Shown: positions 28,301 to 36,600 of the stretch, piece by piece
Numbering within the stretch: position 1 is the stretch's first letter
Layout: every line of letters starts with the position of its first letter
Source: Lachnospiraceae bacterium
GTDB lineage: Bacteria; Bacillota; Clostridia; Lachnospirales; Lachnospiraceae
Direction: 5' to 3'
DNA: 64,000 bases
Assembly: GCA_024403515.1 (NCBI GenBank)
Contig: JAKSRS010000001.1
Span: 146,475 to 210,474, forward strand
Translations under genes and position numbers: made by a program
The notes under the pieces: generated by a model
What the model was told of the DNA's origin: nothing
The model's database searches: none
What the model saw: only the letters and a program-made list of their open reading frames with translations

Positions 28301-29329
28301 TTATCGCTCCTTCTTATACAGAGAATCAAGCTGATTCATCATGTTCTTTAGTGTTCCTACAACCTTGTCGTAGTCCATTCTTTTGGGACCAACAACTCCG
28401 ATTGTACCTCTCATGCCTTCACCCAAATCATAGGTTGCTGTTACAACGCTGCAATCTTTAAGGCTTTCTACCGGCGCTTCATCGCCGATATAAACTCTGA
28501 TTCCGGTTTCTTCTGAAGAAAGACCTGTAATTGCGAGTTCATTTAGCGGAGCCTTTTCTTCAAAGGTATGTATCAGTTCGCCTGCATGCTCATTGTCTGC
28601 AAGCTCCGGATACTTAAAGATGTTATTGGCGCCGCTTGTATATATTTCAAGGTCCTCGTCAGAGTGAATCGCCTGTGCAACCGCATCTAACACGTCCCCG
28701 ATAATATCCTGATGTATACCTGCCTGACTCTTCATGGTAGCAATCGTGGCCAGGTTTATTTCTTCCATGCTCAAACCGTTTAGGTGAGTATTAAGAAGAA
28801 TGTTTAACTTAAGCATTGTCTCGTCATCAAGAAGCTCGCTTGTTTCAAGCATGTGATTTTTGATAACGTTTCCTTCCGTTACGATAACAGCAAGTAAATG
28901 ATTAACATCAACCTTGGAAAGCTGAATGAATTTCAACTTATTGTGGTGATATCTTGGTGCTGTAATCATCGAAGTGTAATTGGTGTTAACAGCAAGAACC
29001 TTGGCAGCCTGCTTTAAAAGGTTATCGAGCTTATCTTCTTTTTCAAGAAGAATTTCTTTAATCTCTTCAACTTCTCTTTCCTTGGCTTCCATCATCTGGT
29101 CAACATATAATCTGTAACCTTTATCTGAAGGAATACGACCGGCCGAAGTATGTGGCTGTATGATGTAACCCATCTCTTCTAAGTCAGCCATCTCATTTCG
29201 GATTGTAGCTGAACTTAGGTTTAAGTCAGTATACTTGGATATTGTTCTACTACCTACAGGTTCACCCGTTTCCAAATAGTTTCTGACAACAGCCTGTAGA
29301 ATTTTTATCTTACGATTATCTAATTCCAC
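28301..29329 (-). CDS. hrcA: Heat-inducible transcription repressor HrcA
   Basis: A 342-residue repressor with an N-terminal winged helix (KILQAVVRNYLETGEPVGSR; LSSATIRNEMADLEEMGY at about residues 38-55) and the central GAF-like and insertion domains typical of HrcA. It binds CIRCE and needs GroEL for folding, so chaperone demand relieves repression. The perfect CIRCE lies 35 bases upstream, so it represses its own operon. Start codon GTG. Confidence 0.97.
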   Translation of the reverse strand: MELDNRKIKILQAVVRNYLETGEPVGSRTISKYTDLNLSSATIRNEMADLEEMGYIIQPHTSAGRIPSDKGYRLYVDQMMEAKEREVEEIKEILLEKEDKLDNLLKQAAKVLAVNTNYTSMITAPRYHHNKLKFIQLSKVDVNHLLAVIVTEGNVIKNHMLETSELLDDETMLKLNILLNTHLNGLSMEEINLATIATMKSQAGIHQDIIGDVLDAVAQAIHSDEDLEIYTSGANNIFKYPELADNEHAGELIHTFEEKAPLNELAITGLSSEETGIRVYIGDEAPVESLKDCSVVTATYDLGEGMRGTIGVVGPKRMDYDKVVGTLKNMMNQLDSLYKKER

Positions 29330-29363
29330 TATGCACCGCCTTTGAGTCCCGGTTAATAGTTTG

Positions 29364-29390
29364 TTAGCACTCGAAGTCGTTGAGTGCTAA
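29364..29390. promoter_or_regulatory. CIRCE operator (HrcA-binding site)
   Basis: TTAGCACTC, nine bases, GAGTGCTAA: identical to the CIRCE consensus in both arms and spacer length. It lies between the promoter and the hrcA start, so bound HrcA blocks transcription of the whole operon. Confidence 0.97.
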
Positions 29391-29401
29391 CTTCAAATAG
29401 T

Positions 29402-29430
29402 AATCTAGCACCACCCTAGTGAAATGTCAA
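29402..29430 (-). promoter_or_regulatory. Promoter of the hrcA operon
   Basis: TTGACA and TAGATT are separated by 17 bases on the minus strand, with the CIRCE starting 11 bases downstream of the -10 box. It is a vegetative promoter, as expected for class I heat-shock genes. Confidence 0.85.
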
Positions 29431-29478
29431 CAAATTAGACACTACGAAATTATTAAGTATTTCTAAACAAAGCCATGC

Positions 29479-29546
29479 ACACCCAATATCCACCAATGTA
29501 CCGCGCGAGTTTACTCGTGTAAGGTACATTGAGGGATGTTGGGTGT
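29479..29546. repeat. Long imperfect inverted repeat (24-bp arms)
   Basis: The arms 29479-29502 and 29523-29546 match at 21 of 24 positions when one is reverse-complemented (core ACACCCAA...CAATGTACC), around a 20-base loop that itself contains GCGAG...CTCG. It sits seven bases from the first unit of the adjacent hairpin array, and GCCATGC just outside it (29472-29478) is the inverse of the GCATGGC that ends each array unit. No gene covers it. Confidence 0.75.
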
Positions 29547-29552
29547 ATACGG

Positions 29553-29808
29553 CGCCAGCCGTGACTGAGCGAGCTTTGCTCGCGAAGGCGCATGGCTTTA
29601 CTCGCGATGTGTGGCATATTCCCGCCAGCCGTGACTGAGCGAGCTTTGCTCGCGAAGGCGCATGGCTTTACTCGCGATGTGTGGCATATTCCCGCCAGCC
29701 GTGACTGAGCGAGCTTTGCTCGCGAAGGCGCATGGCTTGTTGGTTGCGAATGTTTTGTGCACCTCGCCAGCCGTGACTGAGCGAGCTTTGCTCGCGAAGG
29801 CGCATGGC
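29553..29808. repeat. Array of four 44-bp GC-rich hairpin repeats
   Basis: Four identical units at 29553-29596, 29623-29666, 29693-29736 and 29765-29808. Each begins CGCCAGCCGTGACTGAG, has the core hairpin GCGAGC-TTT-GCTCGC and ends GAAGGCGCATGGC. GC content is about 68%, far above the surroundings. The spacers are 26, 26 and 28 bp; the first two are identical, so the duplicated unit is really 70 bp, and the third is different. The array lies between the terminator of the LRR-protein gene and the hrcA promoter, outside either transcript. Frames of 70-135 codons through it are by-products of the repetition. It resembles a REP/BIME-type intergenic repeat; I do not know a name for it. Confidence 0.85.
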
Positions 29809-29827
29809 GTAGACAAATCACAACAAA

Positions 29828-29853
29828 CAGGGTACAGCTTTCGCTGTACCCTG
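29828..29853 (-). terminator. Terminator of the BspA-like gene
   Basis: An 11-bp perfect stem CAGGGTACAGC/GCTGTACCCTG with a GAAA loop in the transcript, 20 bases past the stop codon, followed by TTTGTTGTGATTT on the minus strand. Confidence 0.85.
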
Positions 29854-29872
29854 CAATCACTAATTGATATTC

Positions 29873-32800
29873 TTATTTTTTAATCTTCTGCAATTTACCT
29901 GTAATACCCCTTTTCTTCAACAGCTTAACATACGCACTGTATTTATTCTTCGGTACAGTAATGGTTGCAGTGGAACTTATAGACTTAAATGAATTAGCTC
30001 CTACATTTTTATCTGTCAACTTCGTTGACACAATCTTTACCGCCTTTAACTTTTTACAGTTTTGGAATGCAGACTTTCCTATACTTGCAACATTGGAACC
30101 AATTGTAAATTTACTCATAGATGAACAATTGTAAAATGACTTTTCACCAATTTTGTTCACTTTAGCAAATGCCGGAACGTTTGACAATGAAGTGCAACCG
30201 CTAAAAGCGCTATCTGCAATTGTTGTTACTCCACTCGCGCCCTTTACTGTTTTAAGTTTTACGCAACCGGAAAATGCATTCTTTCCTATAGTCGTTACGC
30301 TCGATTCTACTGTTACACTAGTAAGTGATTTATGGCCTTTAAATGCATCAGATGCTATTTCATCGACTTTATATGTTTTATTGTTGATTTTCAGTTTACC
30401 AATGGAAATTGTCTTAAGTTTACTATCTTTTGACTTTTTGTATGTTACCTTAAGTATTTTTCCAAGCGGACTCTCAATCACTGAATAAACATTCTTACCA
30501 ACAGTCTTGCTTACCGACTTAACGGTTAAAACCAAATCTTTCTTTGCAAGTAATGCTTTGCCTTCTTTATCAGCATATAGGTTTTTACACTTTGTGCAGT
30601 CATAATAGCTTCTAACGCCATCTTTTTTAAGTGTTGCGTCTACTGCCGCATGGAAGTTCAAAGAATGTCCCAATGCAGGAATCGTTTCATATCTATATTC
30701 ACCACATTCACATTCGTATTTTTTACTTCCTTCAGATGTACATGTGGGTGTTTTGATTACACTCTCTTTCTCATAATTGCATACATGCTTTTCATCATCA
30801 GTTTTCCATACTTCAGCAAAAGAGTTGTTGTTCTCAGTATAAAACTCATCTATGTCAGAAATAACGTTTGTAAATATAAGGCATTCATTGTCCGCTGCAG
30901 ATTCATATATATCTGAATAATTAAGTTCAACCTCGTATTCCTTATATTCATTTGCTCTTACTACATCGTCTTTGGAAAACAAAACTGTTCCCTTATCAGA
31001 AAGTAATTCTATCTTAGCCTGTGCACCTTTAGTTCCTTCATTTCTGACGACTATTTTTGCAAACTTCTTCTGGTCCTTGCTAATAAATGTAGTTTCAGAC
31101 ACGAAATCAGGCTTTCCTAAGTCTAATTCATAGGACTCTGCACTATCTCCTTCACTTAAGCCATCCGGGACTATAGTTATATAGACTTTTCCCGGAACTA
31201 GGCTTGAAAAGTCAGCAGAAACTTCAACCTTCTGTGCTTCCATCGGAGCAATATTTACCGATCTTGTGACATCACAAATGTCAGAACCTCCAGGCATGCT
31301 TCCTATTTTAATATGAACATTATCCAACATGGTATTTCCGTCGTTTTTGACGTATAAATCAAGCAGCTCATCCTCGTCAGAGTATCCTCTATCCATTCTC
31401 GTCATATAGTTTGACGCCTTAGATATATTTTCGCTCTTAAATAAAGAAGTACACCACTTAAATGTATTACCAACGAAAGCCAAACCAGCAGACTGTTTAT
31501 TCACATCCCCCAAATATCTGATTTCAGATGTTTCATCATCAGATATTCTATTTACTCTGGTTGAAAGATAAGCCAGGCTATTATCTTTCAACGAAAAAGC
31601 ATTTACATAATCTCCGCTTTCATTACTAGTAATCGGACCAATCGTCCACTTACCATTAACATACTTAGTTCTATATATATCACGCTTGTCGCCGCTTTTC
31701 TTGAGATAATATATACTGTTTCTTTCTGTATCAATTACGAAGTCAGTTCCAGAAGGAATCTTCACACCAGAAATAGAGTGTGGAGCAACGCCAACCGTAT
31801 CTGTGTAAAAAACAGCCCCGTCTCTGTTATATGCAAGAGAATTTCTTCCGTTGACTTTAGTATATTGTAGACATGAAAAGCTATACGGTTCATAAGAAAA
31901 AGGACTGGTACTTCCAATTTCTCTATATGCAAACTTTTTGTCCTCAGTACTCATATTACCATCAGCATCATATACATATGCTAATGTAGCTTTTTCTCCA
32001 ATCAATCCCATTTTCAGACATGACACACCCGGAACATTGCGAATGATTGTTTCGGGTGTAGAAAAGCCTTTGTCATACTTCGACATATATATAAAATTAT
32101 TTTTAGTTGCTCCAAAAGGATGATTATCATTGTTCTCAACCCAGGCAACATATAGTACCCCCTTATCTACCAGCAATGTTGGCGAGAAAGAGTATATGCC
32201 TTTGTTTCCAAGAATTCCCAGAGTTTCAAACTTATCTGCTTTTTTATTATACTTTGCTACTTTTATTTGAAATGCTGAGGCATAAACGCTCGAATCAACA
32301 TTTAAGCCAAACTCTTTTTCAGCCACAAGATATGCAACGTAAATGTCTGTCCCATCTGTGTAAACGACAGGACGACATTCCGCAGTTTTTCCATCAAAGT
32401 CAACTGCTTTAGGTGCTTTAAAACCACTTGAGTCATATAATCTATATTTAATTTGAGTTTTGTTAAGGTCTGTTCTACCGTCGGTTTCGTCTGTATAAAC
32501 AAGCATCGTCACCCCACTTGCTTCTACAATCTGTGGCATCGCATCAGGGTAGGCACCAATCACAACTGCATCTTTTGAAGTACTGACTTTGTTTATAGCA
32601 GATTTTGAGGATGGAACGATTGATGCATACGAAGATGGGCTAGCAATAAATGAATCCAATTCATCTTGAACGTCAAACTGCGAAACTGCTTTATCTGCTA
32701 TAGAAGAAGTTCTTGAATATATAATAGTTTCGCCTGATAAAAGAGGCTTTTCCCATTTCATCTTCGCTAAATAAGCTCTAATTCCAGCCTCTCCCGTTAA

Positions 32801-35068
32801 TTTGATTTCTTCAATACCTCTATCTTTCGGCATAGGTGCTATGGCAACGACTGTAGACTTAAGCCCTGTTGCCCCGTACACACCCACACTTGCAAGTTGA
32901 CCTACGCCGACACCTGCATATAAATCTATTTCAAAAGATAATTCAAGTTTCATATTGCTGTTAAACTTCTTGTTTGTAAAGTCATATATCACTTGACTAT
33001 CGATACCAATTCCGCCTTCAACCCCAAGTTGAACTGTAATGGGAACAACCCAAACCATAGTGTTGTACTCAAACTCAGTTCCTACCTTGACAGCAATCAG
33101 CAATTTAATGCTTGCACTTTGAACCCCATTATTTTCTATTAGTTCACCGTACCCACCTATTGTAAAAGAAATATCTGAAGAAAAAGGAACAGCACCTTTA
33201 GTTTTTTTGAAGTAATTTTGATATTCGTTCAGAGCATGATCACTATTTTTAATGTTTGTGAACACATCTTCCAGAAATTTTTCAGCATCCTTCCCGGCTT
33301 TTTTAAACTCATCAATCCCATTATCTGCAAAATTTACAAGTACCAGGTGCCTATCTCCAATTTGTTCAATCGATACAGGCAACGTTACCGGCAACTCAAA
33401 AGACATTTTTTGTGCGCCAATCAGTGGAGTAGACGAAGATGTATCATACGGGAATTTAGCATCTAATTTTATCTCAGTGATTCCTACCGTTTTATCGGGT
33501 TTGGTCCTCAACATTAGCTGCTGATTCTTGGTCGTTCCATTAATATCAGTTACAGACACGCTATATTTTACATCTTTGTTTTTAGGGATGGGAACTCTAT
33601 TAAACTTTCCTGTCTCGCTGATTCTTGTCTCATTGGCACCAATATGTAGCGTAAAATAGTCGACCTTACTAATGTCATCAACCTCACACTCAATGGTCAT
33701 CGTATTTTTTGAATCATATATACAATATGCTTCAAACATGACATTCTTTTTATCACCAGGTTGTTTGAAAACAGCTCTATCGACTCTATCTATAGCAGTA
33801 TCAACATTTTCAACCTCTTCATTTTTTTCGACATAATAAACCCCTGTGAAATTTACAAGGCAAGACGGTCTATATTCCTTTTCCAATACGCAATCGAAGT
33901 ATCCCTCTAAAGCATAGTACGTCACATTGTTTTCATTGTCATACATATTGTACGGAATACATATTTGAACATTTGTATTAAAATTACGCAAAATCAGTGT
34001 TTCCAAAGATTCACAACTCAACACATCGGGTTGACAATTAAAGGTCATATCACTAAGATTTAATGTTTTAAGGCAAGTGTCCTCTAGAAACAATCTATCC
34101 ATCTTTTTAACATTGGTCACATTCAAACGACTAAGGTCAAGACTTTCCAAGCTGGTGCAATACATAAACATTTGTGTCATATCAATTACACTTGATGTAT
34201 CGATGTTACTTAAATTGAGCTCAGTCAGGTTTTTACACCCGTAAAACATGGAACTCATGTCAGCAACTTTTGAAGTATTGAGTTTACTTAAATCGAGACT
34301 TGTCAACGAACTGCAACTTCCAAACATAGCACACATATCAGTGACATTTGAAGTATCGAGTTTACTTAAATCGAGACTTGTCAACGAACTGCAACCTGAA
34401 AACATAGCACACATATTAGTGACATTTGAGGTATCGAGTTTACTTAAATCGAGACTTGTCAGCGAACTGCAACCATAAAACATAGATTCCATAACAGTGG
34501 CTTTTGAAGTATTGAATTTTCCACCCAAAACAATGCTCTTTAAGTTTTCACATTTGTGAAACATAGAATCCATTCTGGTTACATTTGACGAATTCAGTTT
34601 TCTCAAATCAAGACTGGTTAGACTGCTACAATCTCCAAACAAGTAATTAATGTCAGTGACTTTTGATGAATCAAAGTTATCTCCAAATATTATTTCCTTT
34701 ACTCTGCTTTTATCGCTAGTGCATAGGGAAAGATAAAGATCACTTTTAGACTTATAGTCTAAATAAAGATATATGTCAGCTGACTGACTCACAAGTGAAT
34801 CAAAATACCTTCCCGCACTCGAATCACCTAATCCTTCACCGCAAACATACTCCAGATATGCATTATCACTTAATTTGAACATATAATAATCTATATCATC
34901 TTCATCCATATAATACTTGTAGAATTTACTTGTTGCCTTCTCAGTATCATATGTCTTTCCCTTATACTGAAATGTCCGTGCATAAGACGACAAACCGCAA
35001 ACATAAAAAAAGAACAATAAGATAAATAATGTTCCAAAAAGTTGATTAATAAACCTATTATTTTTCAT
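29873..35068 (-). CDS. Large secreted BspA-like leucine-rich-repeat surface protein
   Basis: A 1731-residue protein with an N-terminal signal peptide (hydrophobic residues 10-29, likely cleavage after SSYA). DUF285/BspA-type 26-residue repeats run from about 125 to 345 (SLTSLDLSKLDTSNVTNM type). A long middle part follows, including beta-propeller-like stretches (SFSPTLLVDKGVLYVAWVEN) and a CARDB-like segment. Near residue 1450 is a Cys/His module (HVCNYEKESVIKTPTCTSEG, YECECG, DCTKC). The C-terminus has LRR_5-type repeats (VTTIGKNAFSGCVKLKTV). There is no LPXTG motif or C-terminal membrane anchor. BspA proteins bind host proteins or surfaces in other species; the ligand here is unknown. Own promoter and terminator. 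Confidence 0.88.
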   Translation of the reverse strand: MKNNRFINQLFGTLFILLFFFYVCGLSSYARTFQYKGKTYDTEKATSKFYKYYMDEDDIDYYMFKLSDNAYLEYVCGEGLGDSSAGRYFDSLVSQSADIYLYLDYKSKSDLYLSLCTSDKSRVKEIIFGDNFDSSKVTDINYLFGDCSSLTSLDLRKLNSSNVTRMDSMFHKCENLKSIVLGGKFNTSKATVMESMFYGCSSLTSLDLSKLDTSNVTNMCAMFSGCSSLTSLDLSKLDTSNVTDMCAMFGSCSSLTSLDLSKLNTSKVADMSSMFYGCKNLTELNLSNIDTSSVIDMTQMFMYCTSLESLDLSRLNVTNVKKMDRLFLEDTCLKTLNLSDMTFNCQPDVLSCESLETLILRNFNTNVQICIPYNMYDNENNVTYYALEGYFDCVLEKEYRPSCLVNFTGVYYVEKNEEVENVDTAIDRVDRAVFKQPGDKKNVMFEAYCIYDSKNTMTIECEVDDISKVDYFTLHIGANETRISETGKFNRVPIPKNKDVKYSVSVTDINGTTKNQQLMLRTKPDKTVGITEIKLDAKFPYDTSSSTPLIGAQKMSFELPVTLPVSIEQIGDRHLVLVNFADNGIDEFKKAGKDAEKFLEDVFTNIKNSDHALNEYQNYFKKTKGAVPFSSDISFTIGGYGELIENNGVQSASIKLLIAVKVGTEFEYNTMVWVVPITVQLGVEGGIGIDSQVIYDFTNKKFNSNMKLELSFEIDLYAGVGVGQLASVGVYGATGLKSTVVAIAPMPKDRGIEEIKLTGEAGIRAYLAKMKWEKPLLSGETIIYSRTSSIADKAVSQFDVQDELDSFIASPSSYASIVPSSKSAINKVSTSKDAVVIGAYPDAMPQIVEASGVTMLVYTDETDGRTDLNKTQIKYRLYDSSGFKAPKAVDFDGKTAECRPVVYTDGTDIYVAYLVAEKEFGLNVDSSVYASAFQIKVAKYNKKADKFETLGILGNKGIYSFSPTLLVDKGVLYVAWVENNDNHPFGATKNNFIYMSKYDKGFSTPETIIRNVPGVSCLKMGLIGEKATLAYVYDADGNMSTEDKKFAYREIGSTSPFSYEPYSFSCLQYTKVNGRNSLAYNRDGAVFYTDTVGVAPHSISGVKIPSGTDFVIDTERNSIYYLKKSGDKRDIYRTKYVNGKWTIGPITSNESGDYVNAFSLKDNSLAYLSTRVNRISDDETSEIRYLGDVNKQSAGLAFVGNTFKWCTSLFKSENISKASNYMTRMDRGYSDEDELLDLYVKNDGNTMLDNVHIKIGSMPGGSDICDVTRSVNIAPMEAQKVEVSADFSSLVPGKVYITIVPDGLSEGDSAESYELDLGKPDFVSETTFISKDQKKFAKIVVRNEGTKGAQAKIELLSDKGTVLFSKDDVVRANEYKEYEVELNYSDIYESAADNECLIFTNVISDIDEFYTENNNSFAEVWKTDDEKHVCNYEKESVIKTPTCTSEGSKKYECECGEYRYETIPALGHSLNFHAAVDATLKKDGVRSYYDCTKCKNLYADKEGKALLAKKDLVLTVKSVSKTVGKNVYSVIESPLGKILKVTYKKSKDSKLKTISIGKLKINNKTYKVDEIASDAFKGHKSLTSVTVESSVTTIGKNAFSGCVKLKTVKGASGVTTIADSAFSGCTSLSNVPAFAKVNKIGEKSFYNCSSMSKFTIGSNVASIGKSAFQNCKKLKAVKIVSTKLTDKNVGANSFKSISSTATITVPKNKYSAYVKLLKKRGITGKLQKIKK
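34272..34505 (-). repeat. Three near-identical 78-bp coding repeats in the LRR domain
   Basis: Copies at 34272-34349, 34350-34427 and 34428-34505 differ by only a few bases each, including at silent sites. Each encodes one 26-residue DUF285 repeat (SLTSLDLSKLDTSNVT core). Flanking repeats are much more diverged, which points to recent duplication or gene conversion in this part of the gene. Confidence 0.8.
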
Positions 35069-35122
35069 TCCTCAAATCCCTCCATGACCAATTTTTACAT
35101 TGTCCTCTATTAGCTACTTACT

Positions 35123-35151
35123 ACTATAAAATGGTAGGATAAATAGTGCAA
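35123..35151 (-). promoter_or_regulatory. Promoter of the BspA-like gene
   Basis: TTGCAC and TATAGT are separated by 17 bases on the minus strand, about 55 bases before the ATG, which is preceded by GGAGGG. Confidence 0.6.
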
Positions 35152-35232
35152 GAACCAATAATATTAGCTCATCCACTGTTAGTTCATATAAAAAGAATAT
35201 CTATAGATTTCTATTATCAGATGAACAAACAA

Positions 35233-35268
35233 AAAAATCGGCCCCGCAAATTGTCTGAGCCGATTTTT
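35233..35268 (-). terminator. Terminator of the Rpn-family gene
   Basis: A 10-bp stem AAAAATCGGC/GCCGATTTTT with a 16-base loop, 38 bases past the stop. T-rich on both sides, so it could act in either direction. Confidence 0.75.
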
Positions 35269-35305
35269 CTTCATTTATAATTCTTCGATTACTATGCTAA
35301 TTCTA

Positions 35306-36247
35306 TTAGTCGCTTTCCTCATCTGCCTCCACACATCCAGCAGACGCCTCATACTCGCAAACCAACTCATCAAACTCTTCTTCGGGGATATCGAGCAAAG
35401 ACAAAACATCTTCCTTTGATATCATACCTTTTTTATATGCCTTAGCAAACGCAATCTCACCCTCTTTGCGTCCCAGCTGAATGCCCTCTTTGCGCCCTAA
35501 CTGAATGCCCTCTTTGCGTCCTAACTGAATACCCTCTTTCAAGGCATCTCTTCTAGCATATTTTTCTCTGGTTTCAAAGGTCATATCAATATTCATAATA
35601 CGTAGTACCTCATCCCGATTTGCGGTTAAAAACTCTTTTAATATATCTTCTTCAATACATTTATCAATTGCTTTGGCAATTGGATTTTCAACATTCTTTT
35701 GCTGATTATCTCTTATTATTTCAATAAACGCAGTGTACTGACTAAGCACACGACAGCCTTTCATAAACTCTGTATTATTTCCAGGATTTATATTATATAC
35801 GATACATTCAAGTTCCAGCGAAGATGCCTCGTTCGTTGTAAACATATCGGATAGTTTCAATATTTCTTTCTCTGGTCTTCTTCTCGTTCCATTGTAGAAA
35901 ACAGCTACCTTAGGTGTAGGAATTCTTATTTGTGTCTCCCCATATAAGTTCAACTCGTTGCTTGTAACGTACTTCTTATATATATCCGCCACATATATTA
36001 ACATTCTAAGTGGCATATTAGGATTGTAGGTCGACTGATGTTCATACAAATTCAGATTAGTATCTATAATAAATGAAGCATCATTTTTAATTGTTAATGT
36101 AACCCCACTATCCATAGATAAAATTTCTATCAATTCCGGATCATCGTACGACGACCCATTTAGAGCATTGTACACTTCCAATGCATACTTTTTCTCTTGC
36201 ATAAGCATAGAAAAAACATCACTTTTTACCTCACGGTTCTCTTTCAT
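35306..36247 (-). CDS. Rpn-family PD-(D/E)XK nuclease (putative transposase-like)
   Basis: A 313-residue protein of the recombination-promoting nuclease / PDDEXK transposase family. Visible elements are KSDVFSMLM (Asp, residue 9 region), NDASFIID and LNLYEHQSTYNPNMPLRMLIY, which gives the D...ExQ pattern of the nuclease core and the family's helix. The C-terminal part has three tandem GRKEGIQL repeats and an acidic tail. E. coli RpnA has DNA endonuclease activity, and its small C-terminal product RpnAS inhibits it in phage defence. This protein lies alone between two giant surface-protein genes. AGGAGG precedes the ATG. No mobile-element ends are visible. Confidence 0.82.
   Translation of the reverse strand: MKENREVKSDVFSMLMQEKKYALEVYNALNGSSYDDPELIEILSMDSGVTLTIKNDASFIIDTNLNLYEHQSTYNPNMPLRMLIYVADIYKKYVTSNELNLYGETQIRIPTPKVAVFYNGTRRRPEKEILKLSDMFTTNEASSLELECIVYNINPGNNTEFMKGCRVLSQYTAFIEIIRDNQQKNVENPIAKAIDKCIEEDILKEFLTANRDEVLRIMNIDMTFETREKYARRDALKEGIQLGRKEGIQLGRKEGIQLGRKEGEIAFAKAYKKGMISKEDVLSLLDIPEEEFDELVCEYEASAGCVEADEESD
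35460..35531 (-). repeat. Three 24-bp tandem repeats in the Rpn-family gene
   Basis: Units at 35460-35483, 35484-35507 and 35508-35531, followed by an 8-bp partial copy. They encode the octapeptide GRKEGIQL and keep the frame, so copy-number change would lengthen or shorten the helical linker without breaking the protein. Confidence 0.85.
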
Positions 36248-36556
36248 GTATTACCTCCTGTTTTGTCGCAGGAAGTCTCATATCTGATTCCTGCTATAAA
36301 GTATGATTTTTAAGCAAGATTTTCAGATATCCAAAGAATTGTAAGAATAAAAGAATTGAACGCCCTAGTATATGCCTACATTCAGGCTTTCAAATGATAG
36401 ATGAAATATTGCTTACCAAGAGTATATCCCCCTTCTTTTAGAATAAGCAAATACATTATCTTAAAATAATTCACAAACTTTTTTCACATAATTTCGCAAA
36501 CCAACCGTCAAACAGCGATTATTAGCGACTTTTTCAGTGTCAAAGCAACCACGTAA
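36248..36556. other. Intergenic region upstream of the Rpn-family gene
   Basis: This AT-rich stretch holds the leader of the Rpn-family gene. The only clear structure is a 7-bp inverted repeat GCAGGAA/TTCCTGC (36268-36294), which would form a hairpin in that mRNA directly before its AGGAGG. No convincing coding sequence, tRNA or consensus promoter was found in the rest. Confidence 0.5.
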
Positions 36557-36580
36557 AAGAGGCGCCAAGTGGCGCCTCTT
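36557..36580 (-). terminator. Terminator of the large acidic secreted-protein gene
   Basis: A 10-bp perfect GC-rich stem AAGAGGCGCC/GGCGCCTCTT with a four-base loop, followed on the minus strand by TTTTACG, 20 bases past the stop. Confidence 0.85.
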
Positions 36581-36600
36581 CACTGTTACTTCTCGTAGTT

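Noticed and set aside
29553..29808. CRISPR-like array: 44-bp repeats with 26-28-bp spacers
   Set aside because: Two of three spacers are identical, there are only four repeats, no cas genes are nearby, and each repeat contains its own hairpin flanked by further dyads. It fits a REP-type element better.
29453..29860. 135-codon minus-strand frame (and two 72-73-codon frames) through the repeat array
   Set aside because: The peptides are translations of the repeated DNA in shifting frames, have no ribosome site and cross the transcription terminator region.
34248..34478. Periodic 76-codon plus-strand frame
   Set aside because: It is the antisense image of the three 78-bp LRR repeats.
35306..36247. 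Insertion sequence carrying the Rpn-type transposase-like gene
   Set aside because: No terminal inverted repeats or target duplications were found around the gene. The flanking hairpins are ordinary terminator and leader structures.
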